In this document: positions 9,167 through 17,002 of the stretch, piece by piece | How the letters are laid out: each line of letters starts with the position of its first letter | Numbering within the stretch: position 1 is the first letter of the stretch | Assembly (NCBI GenBank): GCA_938007995.1 | Contig: CALLLW010000040.1 | Coordinates: forward strand, 1-64,000 | DNA length: 64,000 nt | Source: an uncultured Granulosicoccaceae bacterium | Lineage (GTDB): Bacteria > Pseudomonadota > Gammaproteobacteria > Granulosicoccales > Granulosicoccaceae | Direction: 5' to 3' | Notes under the pieces: model-generated | Seen by the model: the letters and a program-made list of their open reading frames with translations, nothing else | Databases searched by the model: none | Told to the model about the DNA's origin: nothing | Position numbers and translations under genes: made by a program

Positions 9167-9771
9167 TGCAGACGAAAAAAAAGCCGGCGGTGACGCACAT
9201 CACCGGACCGGCTACGAGTGACTACTATAGGAAACTTTCAAATAGCGCTGAAATGGTAGCACCGTACTGGAATGGCTACAAACCTGCTTCAGACAATAAA
9301 TTCGCTGCACCGTATGGCTTAATTATACCCGGTGCACGTGAGACCGAATCCGGCGATGCAGTGTTGCCGCTATACCATGCCCATATAAAATACCGCCCGA
9401 TTAATTTAGCGGTAGTCCGTGATGACTTACACCATCGTTACCTCGGTGAACTGCTGCCAGGTATGCACACGCACTGCGATGATTGCACAGTCGATCCAGA
9501 GTGGATTATTGCGGGCGAATCATACCTGTCATCATTAGCACTAGCAGAGCGCTGGAAGGAACACCCGACCGTTCATGTTGTAGCGTGCTATGAGCCAAAA
9601 AATATATGGCCTACGTTGGATAGCATTTACCGCCAGTGGCCGTCCATTGGTTACGTTGCCGCACCAGACACACGCGATAGGTCACTCTGCCACGGCACCA
9701 TATACCCGCCGGGCGATTTAACCTGGCTCGACCTTCACATGTGGGAGGCGCAGAACCAATGGGTGGCATAA
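9166..9771 (+). CDS. Toprim-like protein, probable primase part of the replication module
   Basis: 201 residues, ATG overlapping the alpA stop. The C-terminal half resembles a toprim fold: IIAGESYLSSLALAERW carries a candidate catalytic Glu (E118), and VAAPDTRD a candidate Asp (D168). A CDDC motif sits at 104-107. No zinc-ribbon primase domain is seen. The next gene is an ATPase whose start lies inside this one, which suggests a split primase-helicase analogous to P4 alpha. The toprim assignment rests on motif spacing and is tentative. Confidence 0.65.
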   Translation: MQTKKKPAVTHITGPATSDYYRKLSNSAEMVAPYWNGYKPASDNKFAAPYGLIIPGARETESGDAVLPLYHAHIKYRPINLAVVRDDLHHRYLGELLPGMHTHCDDCTVDPEWIIAGESYLSSLALAERWKEHPTVHVVACYEPKNIWPTLDSIYRQWPSIGYVAAPDTRDRSLCHGTIYPPGDLTWLDLHMWEAQNQWVA

Positions 9772-11267
9772 AAGCAGACAATATTTCGCACATACACGTT
9801 GACGACGAGACGAACTCGAACGAGTCAGAAGCGCACAACCAAGATACAAACGATACTGAAAAAGCTGGTGTCGTAGAGCAAACCGTCAAGATGGTCCAAA
9901 GTCTCGGTGAGCTGTTCACTGATAAAAGCGGCGTCCCTTACATCACCATAGATCGCGCTACCTACCCGCTTAATAGTTCACTGTTTCGGGAGTTCATATC
10001 ACACCGGTTTTACATAGAGAAAGATAGAGCTCTGAAGTCTCAGCAGCTGAACGATGCGCTGACAACCTTATCCGGGTGTGCGAGGTATGGCGGTACGCGC
10101 CATGATGTACACATCCGAGTCGCAAAGTCAGGTGATGGCTATCAACTCGATATAGGTGATGACGAATGGCGTGTTATCCATATTGACCGTACTGGCTGGC
10201 GAATCGTCGAAGAAACCAACATAAGGTTCGTTAGGCCAAAAGGATCATTGCCTTTATTCAAACCAGACAGTCGGGGCACAGAAGACGACCTGCTCGCCCT
10301 GGTAAATATTGACAAGAAAGACCTGGTGCTTTTAGTCGCTTGCTTATGCGAATCTGTAAGGCCAGATACAGCTTACCCGATACTTGAACTCAGTGGTGAA
10401 CATGGCTCTGGCAAATCGGCAAGTCAAATCAACTATAGAGCTCTGATCGATCCGAAAGACGTCAGCTTACGTGCGGGCCCCAAGAGCGTTGAGGACATAT
10501 TTGTGGCTGCTAGAAACAATCACATTGTGAGTTACAACAATCTCTCGCATTTGACCGCAGATCAACAGGACGCCCTTTGTTCACTTTCTACCGGTGGCGG
10601 CACTGCATCACGCAAGCTCTACACGGATGGCGACGAGGAAACCCATAACGCACAAAGACCAGCAATCATGAATGGCATTGTGACCTTAGCCACCCAAGCT
10701 GATCTTGTCTCCCGCGTCGTGCACTTCAGGTGCCCTCAAATTAAAAACAGACTATCTGATGCTGCGCTTGCCAAACGCACGGAGGAAAAAGGACCGCTTG
10801 CACTTGGTTTCATTCTCAATACGTTTGCGCAAGCATTAAAGCTTTTACCTTCAATTGAGATAAGAAACGCGCCTCGTATGATGGACTTCGCAGAGCTCGG
10901 TGAGGCAGTTTCCCGCGTGATGGGCAATCAACCAGGCGAGTTTATTGAGTCGTACAACGCTTCAATCAAAGAAGCAGCACACCAGTCTATTGAAGGCACA
11001 CCGGTAATTGAAGTGTTAGTGAAGCACATACAAGAACGCGGCTCGCGAACCATGACTGTTGGAGACCTATACAACTCACTAACCGACAGTCTTATTCACA
11101 GACCACACGCATGGCCCAAAACGCCGAGAGGTCTGAGAGACGCAATTGATCGACACACGGGCGTACTTCGACAGATGGGAATCATTGTTAAGGATGAGGG
11201 GAAATCGAATCGAGGGCGGCAGATCAGCTTCACCTTGTCACCGTCACAACAGTCACAGGATGATTAA
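9759..11267 (+). CDS. Replicative ATPase/helicase-like protein of the element
   Basis: 502 residues from the ATG at 9759, which has GGGAGG about 10 nt upstream; a GTG at 9741 would add 6 residues. Walker A is GEHGSGKS at residues 213-220. The following NNHIVSYNNLSHL and RPAIMNGI segments match the layout of D5/SF3-like ATPases found behind primases in satellites and phages. The C-terminal ~80 residues look like a winged helix (TPRGLRDAIDRHTGVLRQMG). It probably unwinds the element's origin; the GTCAC cluster at its 3' end is the obvious candidate site. Confidence 0.8.
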   Translation: MGGIKADNISHIHVDDETNSNESEAHNQDTNDTEKAGVVEQTVKMVQSLGELFTDKSGVPYITIDRATYPLNSSLFREFISHRFYIEKDRALKSQQLNDALTTLSGCARYGGTRHDVHIRVAKSGDGYQLDIGDDEWRVIHIDRTGWRIVEETNIRFVRPKGSLPLFKPDSRGTEDDLLALVNIDKKDLVLLVACLCESVRPDTAYPILELSGEHGSGKSASQINYRALIDPKDVSLRAGPKSVEDIFVAARNNHIVSYNNLSHLTADQQDALCSLSTGGGTASRKLYTDGDEETHNAQRPAIMNGIVTLATQADLVSRVVHFRCPQIKNRLSDAALAKRTEEKGPLALGFILNTFAQALKLLPSIEIRNAPRMMDFAELGEAVSRVMGNQPGEFIESYNASIKEAAHQSIEGTPVIEVLVKHIQERGSRTMTVGDLYNSLTDSLIHRPHAWPKTPRGLRDAIDRHTGVLRQMGIIVKDEGKSNRGRQISFTLSPSQQSQDD

Positions 11268-11353
11268 CAAATGAATATTGCAATAGCAGAAAGACTGTCA
11301 CAACAGTCACACCGTCACCGCTTGCATTCACGTGACGGTGTGACGGTCGTGAC
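11238..11353. repeat. GTCAC iteron cluster with large palindrome, candidate origin
   Basis: Nine GTCAC/GTGAC pentamers lie in 116 bp: starts at 11238, 11243, 11252, 11297, 11306 and 11314, and inverted at 11332, 11340 and 11349. The last six form a hyphenated palindrome with 22-bp arms (11297-11318 and 11332-11353; inner 13 bp perfect) around a 13-bp spacer. The spacing is mirror-symmetric (9, 8 and 8, 9). It begins in the last codons of the ATPase gene. It could be a replication origin or an operator for the structural-type genes downstream. Confidence 0.85.
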
Positions 11354-11549
11354 GGGTATTTGCCGAAAGATATTTACTCTATTCGCTGTATGTGGGTGCG
11401 GTGCATTTGGGTGGAAAGTCTCAAGTTACATGTGTTTGGCGCTTTATCTGCCAAGGGGCTTCCTCACCTCGCTCTTTCTCTCCGAGAGCCCCAAAAAAAA
11501 CACACCACCAGCCGCATCACAATCAACAAACCCCGCATGAGGTCTCACC

Positions 11550-12032
11550 ATGAACGTAATTAAAGTGGGTGACAGCACTGAAGCCATTATTGTGGATAGC
11601 GGTTTTCTCAGTCGCTGCTTTGGTGTCACGCGCCGTCATGTACGGCAACTGGCTAAAGACGAGATCGCAGTGCGCGTTGCCAGTGGTCGATACGATTTGA
11701 TTCAATCGCTACGCAATTACCACGGCGAAAAACATCGCACGTTTGATGAAGCCAGGCTCGAAAGTCTTGAACTCGACGTTGAAGAAAAAAAGCTCAATCT
11801 GGCCAAAGAATACAAACAAGTCGCATGGGCTGAAGACTATGTAATCAGTCTCGATCAAACCATGTCCGGCATTCGAAAATTGTTAGAAGGCTTTAAAGAT
11901 TCTGTCGCCAGAGACTGTCCGACGGCATCAGAGGATGTACTTGATTGTGCGGAAAAGACCTCGCACCAAATTCAAGAAAAAATCACACGCCTTATACGCA
12001 ACGCAGGAAAAATTGATGTCGAGCAAGACTAA
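11550..12032 (+). CDS. Terminase small subunit-like protein (Nu1 type)
   Basis: 160 residues, ATG with GAGG 7 nt upstream. An N-terminal HTH (FLSRCFGVTRRHVRQLAKD) and a YDLIQSLRNY turn are followed by a long helix (LDVEEKKLNLAKEYKQV) and a helical C-terminus. This is the order seen in lambda gpNu1, which binds cos and recruits the large terminase. No large terminase follows, so this subunit would redirect a helper phage's packaging motor. It overlaps the next gene by 17 nt. The family call is by layout, not by search. Confidence 0.7.
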   Translation: MNVIKVGDSTEAIIVDSGFLSRCFGVTRRHVRQLAKDEIAVRVASGRYDLIQSLRNYHGEKHRTFDEARLESLELDVEEKKLNLAKEYKQVAWAEDYVISLDQTMSGIRKLLEGFKDSVARDCPTASEDVLDCAEKTSHQIQEKITRLIRNAGKIDVEQD

Positions 12033-12714
12033 AAAGCCAATGACCAAAGCCACAGAACTCCTTTCCACCTACCGCGCCGGTGTATCGAAAGCACAAGCAA
12101 AATTCTCTTTAATCGAAGAGCTCGAGCAGCAACGCGCTGCGCTTGAAGACGACAAGACCACCGACCCTGACAAGCTGGCTGTAAAGATGGCTGATCTTGA
12201 TCGAGAGATTGAGATAGCCAGGCATGCAAGGCGGCTGATTATCGAACGCACTTATGACGCTGTACTGCCCGACCTGGGCGAAGCAATCGCCACAGAGCGG
12301 CTGCAGCTACAGACGGAGCGTAAGAAAATTGAAGAACAAAACGCCAACAACATCAGGGCCCACGTTGCCAGTGACCACATACAGACTGCCGCCCGTGACA
12401 TCTATGCACTTTTCAGGCTGTTCAGTCGTCAGCTTGGCCTACATGATCGACCGACCATGGATCAATTCTTTAAAGCGATTGGCGGAAACTCAATCGACAT
12501 AAGCGACGCGGTAACACCCGAAATTCAGGAGTATCCAGAAGAAAAGCTACTGCAGCAGCTGAAGAGCGTAGCAAGGCAAACAGAGTCAGAAATGACAGAA
12601 CGCGGGCTTGCCGTTCCGCACTATGGTGAAGAAATGCCAAGTCTTGAAAAGAATGCGTTCAACGATTTGAAACCGCAATCTGAGCATGTAGACGAAAGGC
12701 CAGCGCTGTCATGA
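12016..12714 (+). CDS. Coiled-coil protein of unknown function
   Basis: 232 residues. The ATG at 12016 is preceded by AGGAAAAATTG; an earlier in-frame ATG at 11935 lies deep in the terminase-like gene. Mostly helical with charged heptad stretches (LIEELEQQRAALEDD, AVKMADLDREIEIARHARR, ERLQLQTERKKIEEQ). It is positioned between a small terminase and a protease, where phages carry portal or head-associated genes, but no portal signature is visible. Its stop overlaps the next start (ATGA). Confidence 0.7.
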   Translation: MSSKTKKPMTKATELLSTYRAGVSKAQAKFSLIEELEQQRAALEDDKTTDPDKLAVKMADLDREIEIARHARRLIIERTYDAVLPDLGEAIATERLQLQTERKKIEEQNANNIRAHVASDHIQTAARDIYALFRLFSRQLGLHDRPTMDQFFKAIGGNSIDISDAVTPEIQEYPEEKLLQQLKSVARQTESEMTERGLAVPHYGEEMPSLEKNAFNDLKPQSEHVDERPALS

Positions 12715-13877
12715 ACGTGTTGAAAGCACTTAGCGGCCACCAGTGGCTATGCGATCCGGCACAGCTTGAATCATGCCTGGCATCATTCAGAGCAGGTGCA
12801 ACCGCTGCAGCTGGCTCGACGGTTAACGCATACGCAGAGCATGATAATTTTACTTTGTTACGCGTCGACGGTTTGATGGTGCCACAGGCATCACCACTGG
12901 CTGACATGTATCAGTTCGCCATTGCAGAACGACTGCAGGAAAATATCTTAAAAGCAGATGCCAGGGGCCTGCCGGCCGTGTTCCGGTTTACCTCACCGGG
13001 CGGCATGGTTGATCAGGTGTCCGAAACTGCAGACCTGATTTACTGCATGTCGGTGCCAACCATTGGCTATGCAGCCAGCCGTGCACAGAGCGCTGCATTC
13101 TGGTTGTACTCACAGTGCGATTACCGCTATGCACAGGAAGCGGCATTGCTTGGTTCTGTCGGTGTTGTCGGTGCTCGATACGATGCAAACACTGATCACA
13201 TCATCGTTAGCCAACACGCACAAAATAAACTCGGTTCGCGTGAGCAATCCCGAAGCCATGCAAACCAGATTGAATCCTTCTTTCACAACGCTATCAGTCG
13301 CGGCACTGGCTTGTCAGTTGAAGAGGTAATCGAAGCAACAGACGGCGGTGCTTCATTCTTTGCCACAGAGGCACAACAACGACGCCTGATCACAGGTGTT
13401 TCAAACTATCAGGAACTGGTAACCAAAATGAATTTTGCACGACTACAGAAATCATCACCTTCAACGCCACCACCACAGGTACGAGCGGCATCATCAACAA
13501 ACACTATCGCAAACGCCAAAGCGGCCGGTAAGACATCGATACATGAGCGGTACGATGCAATTCTCGGCTCACCCTATTCAGCGCATCAAAAGGACTTTGC
13601 AATTCAGCTTGCAGCATCCGACCTATCGACCGCGCAGTGCATTGAAAAGCTGAAAGCCAAACAACCGGACGCTATCGGTAAAGTCTCAGCACAGGCGGCA
13701 GCCGATAGATACACCGCTAAAAGGTTTGCCGGTGCTAACGCGCAAGCCAGTGCACGAGCTGCAGAACAGAAGTTAAAGCCTGCCACTATTCAACAAGTCC
13801 AGCCAGCAGCCACTGCGACGCAAGCATCAGCACAAGCTGCAGCGCAGCGCTATGCACAGCGCAAGGGGCTCGCATGA
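12711..13877 (+). CDS. S49-family serine protease with scaffold-like C-terminal tail
   Basis: 388 residues. The SppA/phage-head-protease fold is recognisable: SPGG (95-98), AASRAQSAAF with candidate nucleophile Ser127, LLGSVGVVG, and VSQHAQNK with candidate general base Lys173. Phage homologues process capsid scaffolds. Residues 245-388 are low-complexity and Ala/Gln-rich (AQASAQAAAQRYAQR), like the scaffold moieties fused to some head proteases. No capsid gene lies nearby, so it may act on a helper phage's head to alter its assembly. That role is inferred. Confidence 0.85.
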   Translation: MNVLKALSGHQWLCDPAQLESCLASFRAGATAAAGSTVNAYAEHDNFTLLRVDGLMVPQASPLADMYQFAIAERLQENILKADARGLPAVFRFTSPGGMVDQVSETADLIYCMSVPTIGYAASRAQSAAFWLYSQCDYRYAQEAALLGSVGVVGARYDANTDHIIVSQHAQNKLGSREQSRSHANQIESFFHNAISRGTGLSVEEVIEATDGGASFFATEAQQRRLITGVSNYQELVTKMNFARLQKSSPSTPPPQVRAASSTNTIANAKAAGKTSIHERYDAILGSPYSAHQKDFAIQLAASDLSTAQCIEKLKAKQPDAIGKVSAQAAADRYTAKRFAGANAQASARAAEQKLKPATIQQVQPAATATQASAQAAAQRYAQRKGLA

Positions 13878-14077
13878 GTGCCGCCGAGGGCTACAAGGTT
13901 CAATCGATGTTGAATACCCGGTGCTTCACACCGCGAAAAGCTAATGGAAAGCATCAGTCAACTGATCAACAGAAAGCTACCGGCAAGGATGAAAAACACC
14001 TGACGTTCGCTGGGAGAATATCAAAGCGCAAGGATGCTATCGAAGAACGCCGGCTGCTCGAGGAACTGAATGGCTGA
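13874..14077 (+). CDS. Small basic protein of unknown function
   Basis: 67 residues. The ATG overlaps the protease stop (ATGA), which supports translational coupling. Highly charged and basic (FTPRKANGKHQ, RISKRKDAIEERRLLEELNG), with no signal peptide or membrane segment. It is the last gene of the terminase-protease block; a 186-bp leader follows. Confidence 0.6.
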   Translation: MSAAEGYKVQSMLNTRCFTPRKANGKHQSTDQQKATGKDEKHLTFAGRISKRKDAIEERRLLEELNG

Positions 14078-14183
14078 CCATCAGCGCAATTCTATGTGCT
14101 AAAAGCACGACACTGATTAGCACAGGAAATGCTATTCGTTGTCCGCAATTGACCGGCAGTTATTTTGGTGTCATGGTGTAAAA

Positions 14184-14201
14184 GCGCCTATCAATAGGCG
14201 C
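14184..14201. promoter_or_regulatory. Perfect 18-bp palindrome upstream of duplicated leader 1
   Basis: GCGCCTAT-CA-ATAGGCGC. It could be a dimer-binding operator or a short hairpin in the leader RNA of the next gene. No T-run follows, so it is not a standard terminator. Confidence 0.6.
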
Positions 14202-14235
14202 ACCGGGCGACGGCGTTGGAACCGAAACCCGGCAC

Positions 14236-14269
14236 TTCACATCATCAAACTGAGGAATGATGACATGCA
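14236..14269 (+). repeat. Duplicated translation-initiation leader, copy 1
   Basis: A 34-bp segment carrying the Shine-Dalgarno GAGGA and the start ATG (14264). It is identical at 32 of 34 positions to 15401-15434. TCATCA and TGATGA flank the SD, so it could form a hairpin with the SD in the loop. Confidence 0.85.
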
Positions 14270-14633
14270 CCAGAATGATAGCCCGAATTACAAAACCCGG
14301 ATCAATCCGCTAGCCGATGCGCTAATGATGAACATGGTGGTCCGCAGCGAAATACAGGCAGCCGCCGATTCAGACCTGAAAACCGAATTCGGGGAAAACC
14401 TGCAGTTTGCACTCAGCCACTACAAAGAATCCACGCTCTCAGGTGAGCAGCAGCATATCGCCACGGTGCTCGAAGGCGTTGCCAAAAGATTGATTGAGCT
14501 GGACGTGCACGACCAGAAATTAACTGACCAAATCAATGAGATTTTCAGCGAGTTTTGCGATACAAAACTGCTGCAGGAAGTCACCCCGGATGTTCACATT
14601 TTCGAGCTACCGAAGGTTGCCACCAATGTCTAA
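14264..14633 (+). CDS. Protein of unknown function under duplicated leader 1
   Basis: 122 residues. The ATG at 14264 is chosen over an in-frame ATG at 14139 because it lies 8 nt after GAGGA in the duplicated leader. It is a soluble acidic helical protein (EIQAAADSDLKTEFGENLQF, DQKLTDQINEIFSEF) without membrane segments or known motifs. The stop overlaps the next gene's start by 8 nt. Confidence 0.65.
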
Positions 14634-14946
14634 CGCAAAGCTGGTATTCAATGACGCCTGCGAATCAGTAACGCCCTGCAGACCGTCTTTTCTGAATCTG
14701 TACATGGAACACGGCCAGCCGACCATCCTTGGTACTTACACAAACCGAATCGGTGATGATTGGTCAGCGGAGTCGTACGAATGGACTGTTATGCACGGCG
14801 TTGATTGTCAGCCGGATGATCTGGCACTGGTACGCAATGGCGACCGACTCGCAATTAGAAAAGCTGCGGATTGTATTGAAACCATTGGTCGCGTGAAGGG
14901 CATTGGCTGGTTTGCAGCAGCACACATTTCGGACGACGCTGCATAG
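14626..14946 (+). CDS. Small protein of unknown function
   Basis: 106 residues from the ATG at 14626, overlapping the previous gene. It is soluble and rich in aromatic residues and Cys/Asp (YTNRIGDDWSAESYEWT, GIGWFAAAHI), without a recognised family. Close coupling to the upstream gene suggests a shared role. An imperfect hairpin at 14964-14988 (CACCGGCC/GGCCGGTG) follows and may end or process the transcript. Confidence 0.6.
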   Translation: MSNAKLVFNDACESVTPCRPSFLNLYMEHGQPTILGTYTNRIGDDWSAESYEWTVMHGVDCQPDDLALVRNGDRLAIRKAADCIETIGRVKGIGWFAAAHISDDAA

Positions 14947-15042
14947 TCTGTTACAGCACCCTGCACCGGCCGCGATTTGTGGCCGGTGCTCAAACCTGTG
15001 ACGCACAGCACAGCAGCAGAAACCCACCCCATGCGACGTTAA

Positions 15043-15064
15043 TACCTCACGAAGTAGAGAGGTA
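15043..15064 (+). promoter_or_regulatory. RBS-sequestering hairpin before the cold-shock gene
   Basis: TACCTC (15043-15048) pairs perfectly with GAGGTA (15059-15064), which holds the Shine-Dalgarno for the GTG at 15070. The loop is 10 nt. Melting or protein binding would be needed for translation; CspA-family mRNAs are known to be controlled by such structures. Confidence 0.5.
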
Positions 15065-15069
15065 ACGCA

Positions 15070-15300
15070 GTGAGCACACCCACCAAAAAGACCGGCACGG
15101 TTAAGTGGTTCGACAACGCCAAGGGGTATGGATTCGTCATCAATGATTCAGGCGATGACTGTATGGTCCATTACCGCGCAATACAGGCGGAAGGCTATAA
15201 AACCCTTAAAGAAGGCCAGACGGTCGAATTCATCCAGGTAAAAAGCGATAAAGGCTGGCAGGCACAGGAAGTGGTGCCGCTTGCTGAAGCAATAGCCTGA
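15070..15300 (+). CDS. Cold-shock domain protein (CspA family)
   Basis: 76 residues, GTG start with GAGG 7 nt upstream. A single cold-shock domain: GTVKWFDNAKGYGFV (RNP1-like) and MVHYRAI (RNP2-like, with Met where Phe is usual). It binds single-stranded nucleic acid. Carriage on a mobile element suggests a role in element gene expression or DNA handling rather than host cold response. It lies alone between two structured leaders. Confidence 0.9.
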   Translation: MSTPTKKTGTVKWFDNAKGYGFVINDSGDDCMVHYRAIQAEGYKTLKEGQTVEFIQVKSDKGWQAQEVVPLAEAIA

Positions 15301-15400
15301 AAATTGCCTACACTTGAAAGTGAGGCTGTCGATTGCCGATAGCCTTACTGACTCACTGAGAGTCGCCCCCCGGAGGTGCTACCAACACCGACCGGAGGAC

Positions 15401-15434
15401 TTCACATCATCAATCAGAGGAATGATGACATGCA
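15401..15434 (+). repeat. Duplicated translation-initiation leader, copy 2
   Basis: 32 of 34 bases identical to 14236-14269, including GAGGA and the start ATG (15430). An imperfect hairpin (AGGCT...AGCCT, around 15322-15346) lies about 60 bp upstream, as a palindrome lies upstream of copy 1. Confidence 0.85.
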
Positions 15435-15711
15435 ACGCGATAATACCGCGCACCGCCATGGTGCGCCCATACAAAACACCCACCCTTCCCCACCACCCAC
15501 GGCAACCGCCGACAAACCGGCAAAGTTCGATTTCCCTATAAGGGAATTGGCAATCAAGCACCGGAAAACGGCAATCGTGATCGCCGCGGCAATCGTGCTG
15601 ATTGCTCTTTTCTGGTTTGCTCCCACACTGGCAACCGGTCTGGTATTCGCCGGTGCTCTGTTCGGTATCAATACCCTGATCGACAGCCGTATGGCTGGGG
15701 GTGAGAAATGA
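15430..15711 (+). CDS. Small membrane protein
   Basis: 93 residues. The ATG at 15430 sits in the duplicated leader 8 nt after GAGGA; an in-frame ATG at 15376 lacks this context. The N-terminal ~45 residues are polar and Pro-rich. Then come two hydrophobic segments (TAIVIAAAIVLIALFWF and LATGLVFAGALFGI), predicting a hairpin in the inner membrane. The stop overlaps the next start (ATGA), pairing it with a larger membrane protein. Confidence 0.7.
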   Translation: MQRDNTAHRHGAPIQNTHPSPPPTATADKPAKFDFPIRELAIKHRKTAIVIAAAIVLIALFWFAPTLATGLVFAGALFGINTLIDSRMAGGEK

Positions 15712-16502
15712 GCGTCATCACTTCACGATTACCTGTAGCAATGACCGGGCTCGCATACATGGCTGCAGGGCTTGCACTGTCTGTCAGTTGGGCACAGTTG
15801 CGCCAGGTACTCGAAATGCAGGGTGGCCTGCCATCTGGTGATTACATCTCGATAGCCTTACCACTGGCGATCCTGTTCGGATCCTGTGTGCTGTGGCGAA
15901 TGCTCGGTCACTTGTTCAACCGGGCTGCAAAAGCCAAGACGTTCGGGGCTGCGATGGTGTTTGTTTTGGTCGGTGCTGTGGCGAATGAGGGGGTGAGCAT
16001 TTTCACAAGCGCAATGTCGTTATCGATGGGAGTGAACCACCGGGTTCAGCAGGACATCCAATCCAGCCAGCAATACCAGACAGCCGGGGTGATGGGAGCG
16101 GCAACCACAGCGGCAGCCGAACGACTCGCAAGCAATCTGCAGAACATGCCGGATCGGTATTTCACCAAAGGCAACGAGACAGCCGCACAGCTACAACAGT
16201 TGATACAGGCACAGACTCAACTCAACGTGTCAGCCAGTGACAGAGGCAACTCGATTACACAGCAAACGCTGTCATCGTTCGGAGCGTCGATAGGGTGGAC
16301 GGCAGATCAGTTGCAGACCCGTTGGGCGTGGTTACTTGCTGGCTGTCTATCGTTGATCGTCCTGGCTGTACAAATCGGGCTTGGTTCATTGAGTGACGGT
16401 GCGCTGGCTGAGAGGCGGGAGCGTGACAGCTGGATCGGTGAAGAACCGGCAGAGGCCCCTGAAGCAAAAAAGCACCGAGGGCTGAAACTGGTGGACCTGT
16501 AG
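15708..16502 (+). CDS. Polytopic membrane protein with coiled-coil loop
   Basis: 264 residues, ATG in an ATGA overlap with the previous gene. Four hydrophobic segments are visible near residues 9-27, 46-66, 78-99 and 204-228. Between the third and fourth is a ~100-residue soluble, Gln/Ala-rich helical stretch (SSQQYQTAGVMGAATTAAAE). No holin or transporter signature is recognised. The pair could act in superinfection exclusion, lysis or conjugation-like envelope functions; the sequence does not decide. Confidence 0.7.
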   Translation: MSVITSRLPVAMTGLAYMAAGLALSVSWAQLRQVLEMQGGLPSGDYISIALPLAILFGSCVLWRMLGHLFNRAAKAKTFGAAMVFVLVGAVANEGVSIFTSAMSLSMGVNHRVQQDIQSSQQYQTAGVMGAATTAAAERLASNLQNMPDRYFTKGNETAAQLQQLIQAQTQLNVSASDRGNSITQQTLSSFGASIGWTADQLQTRWAWLLAGCLSLIVLAVQIGLGSLSDGALAERRERDSWIGEEPAEAPEAKKHRGLKLVDL

Positions 16503-16516
16503 AACCGGTTCAGCCC

Positions 16517-16879
16517 ATGCAGACGAAAGCAGCAAGTGTCGAGCGTGAAAACTTCGGGCAACTGATGCAGGAGTTGAAACAGCCAAGACCAGAGCAACCG
16601 AGGCCGGTGCTTTTAACGGATTCTACGGATATTGCGGGAGCACCTGCAAAGCCCGATCGCGTACCTGGTGGCAAGCGATCCGCACAGTTTCAACGTAAGT
16701 ATGCCCAGGCTGTTAAAGCCGTCACCAATGGCGTGATAAGGCCAGAGGTTAAACCGATAGCTGATCATGTGGCCTGCAGCACTCGCACCGCATCATCTAT
16801 TCTGTCAAAGGCAGTGCAAGACGACTGCAGGTTTAGTCGTGATACACGCGGCAGAGTGACGTTTGCAGTCGTGACATAG
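16517..16879 (+). CDS. Protein of unknown function, possible winged-helix C-terminus
   Basis: 120 residues. No good Shine-Dalgarno is seen before the ATG, so the start is uncertain. The N-terminal half is Pro/Gln-rich. Residues 55-120 (FQRKYAQAVKAVTNGVI, IADHVACSTRTASSILS, RGRVTFAVVT) look like a small HTH with a wing. It is the last gene of the element before the right end. Confidence 0.55.
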   Translation: MQTKAASVERENFGQLMQELKQPRPEQPRPVLLTDSTDIAGAPAKPDRVPGGKRSAQFQRKYAQAVKAVTNGVIRPEVKPIADHVACSTRTASSILSKAVQDDCRFSRDTRGRVTFAVVT

Positions 16880-16920
16880 GATCGCCCGGGGCTAATTTTC
16901 TTCACAGTAAGGCTGAAAAA

Positions 16921-16942
16921 TGACGGTACTTTTGACGGTACC
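16921..16942. promoter_or_regulatory. Candidate integrase arm-binding sites, right end
   Basis: TGACGGTAC at 16921-16929 and TTGACGGTACC at 16932-16942 are direct repeats 12 bp apart. They match the inverted pair at 7006-7059 by the integrase. Matching arm sites at both ends are what a tyrosine integrase needs for its synaptic complex. Confidence 0.55.
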
Positions 16943-17002
16943 ATTTTCCTGTGGAGTGTATTTTGCTCCACTTTTCAGACAGATACAGCGTGATGTGAGA
17001 GA

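Noticed and set aside
11271-11540. 89-codon plus-strand frame after the ATPase gene
   Set aside because: It starts in the GTCAC palindrome, has unusual composition and no coupling to neighbours; the palindrome explains the segment better.
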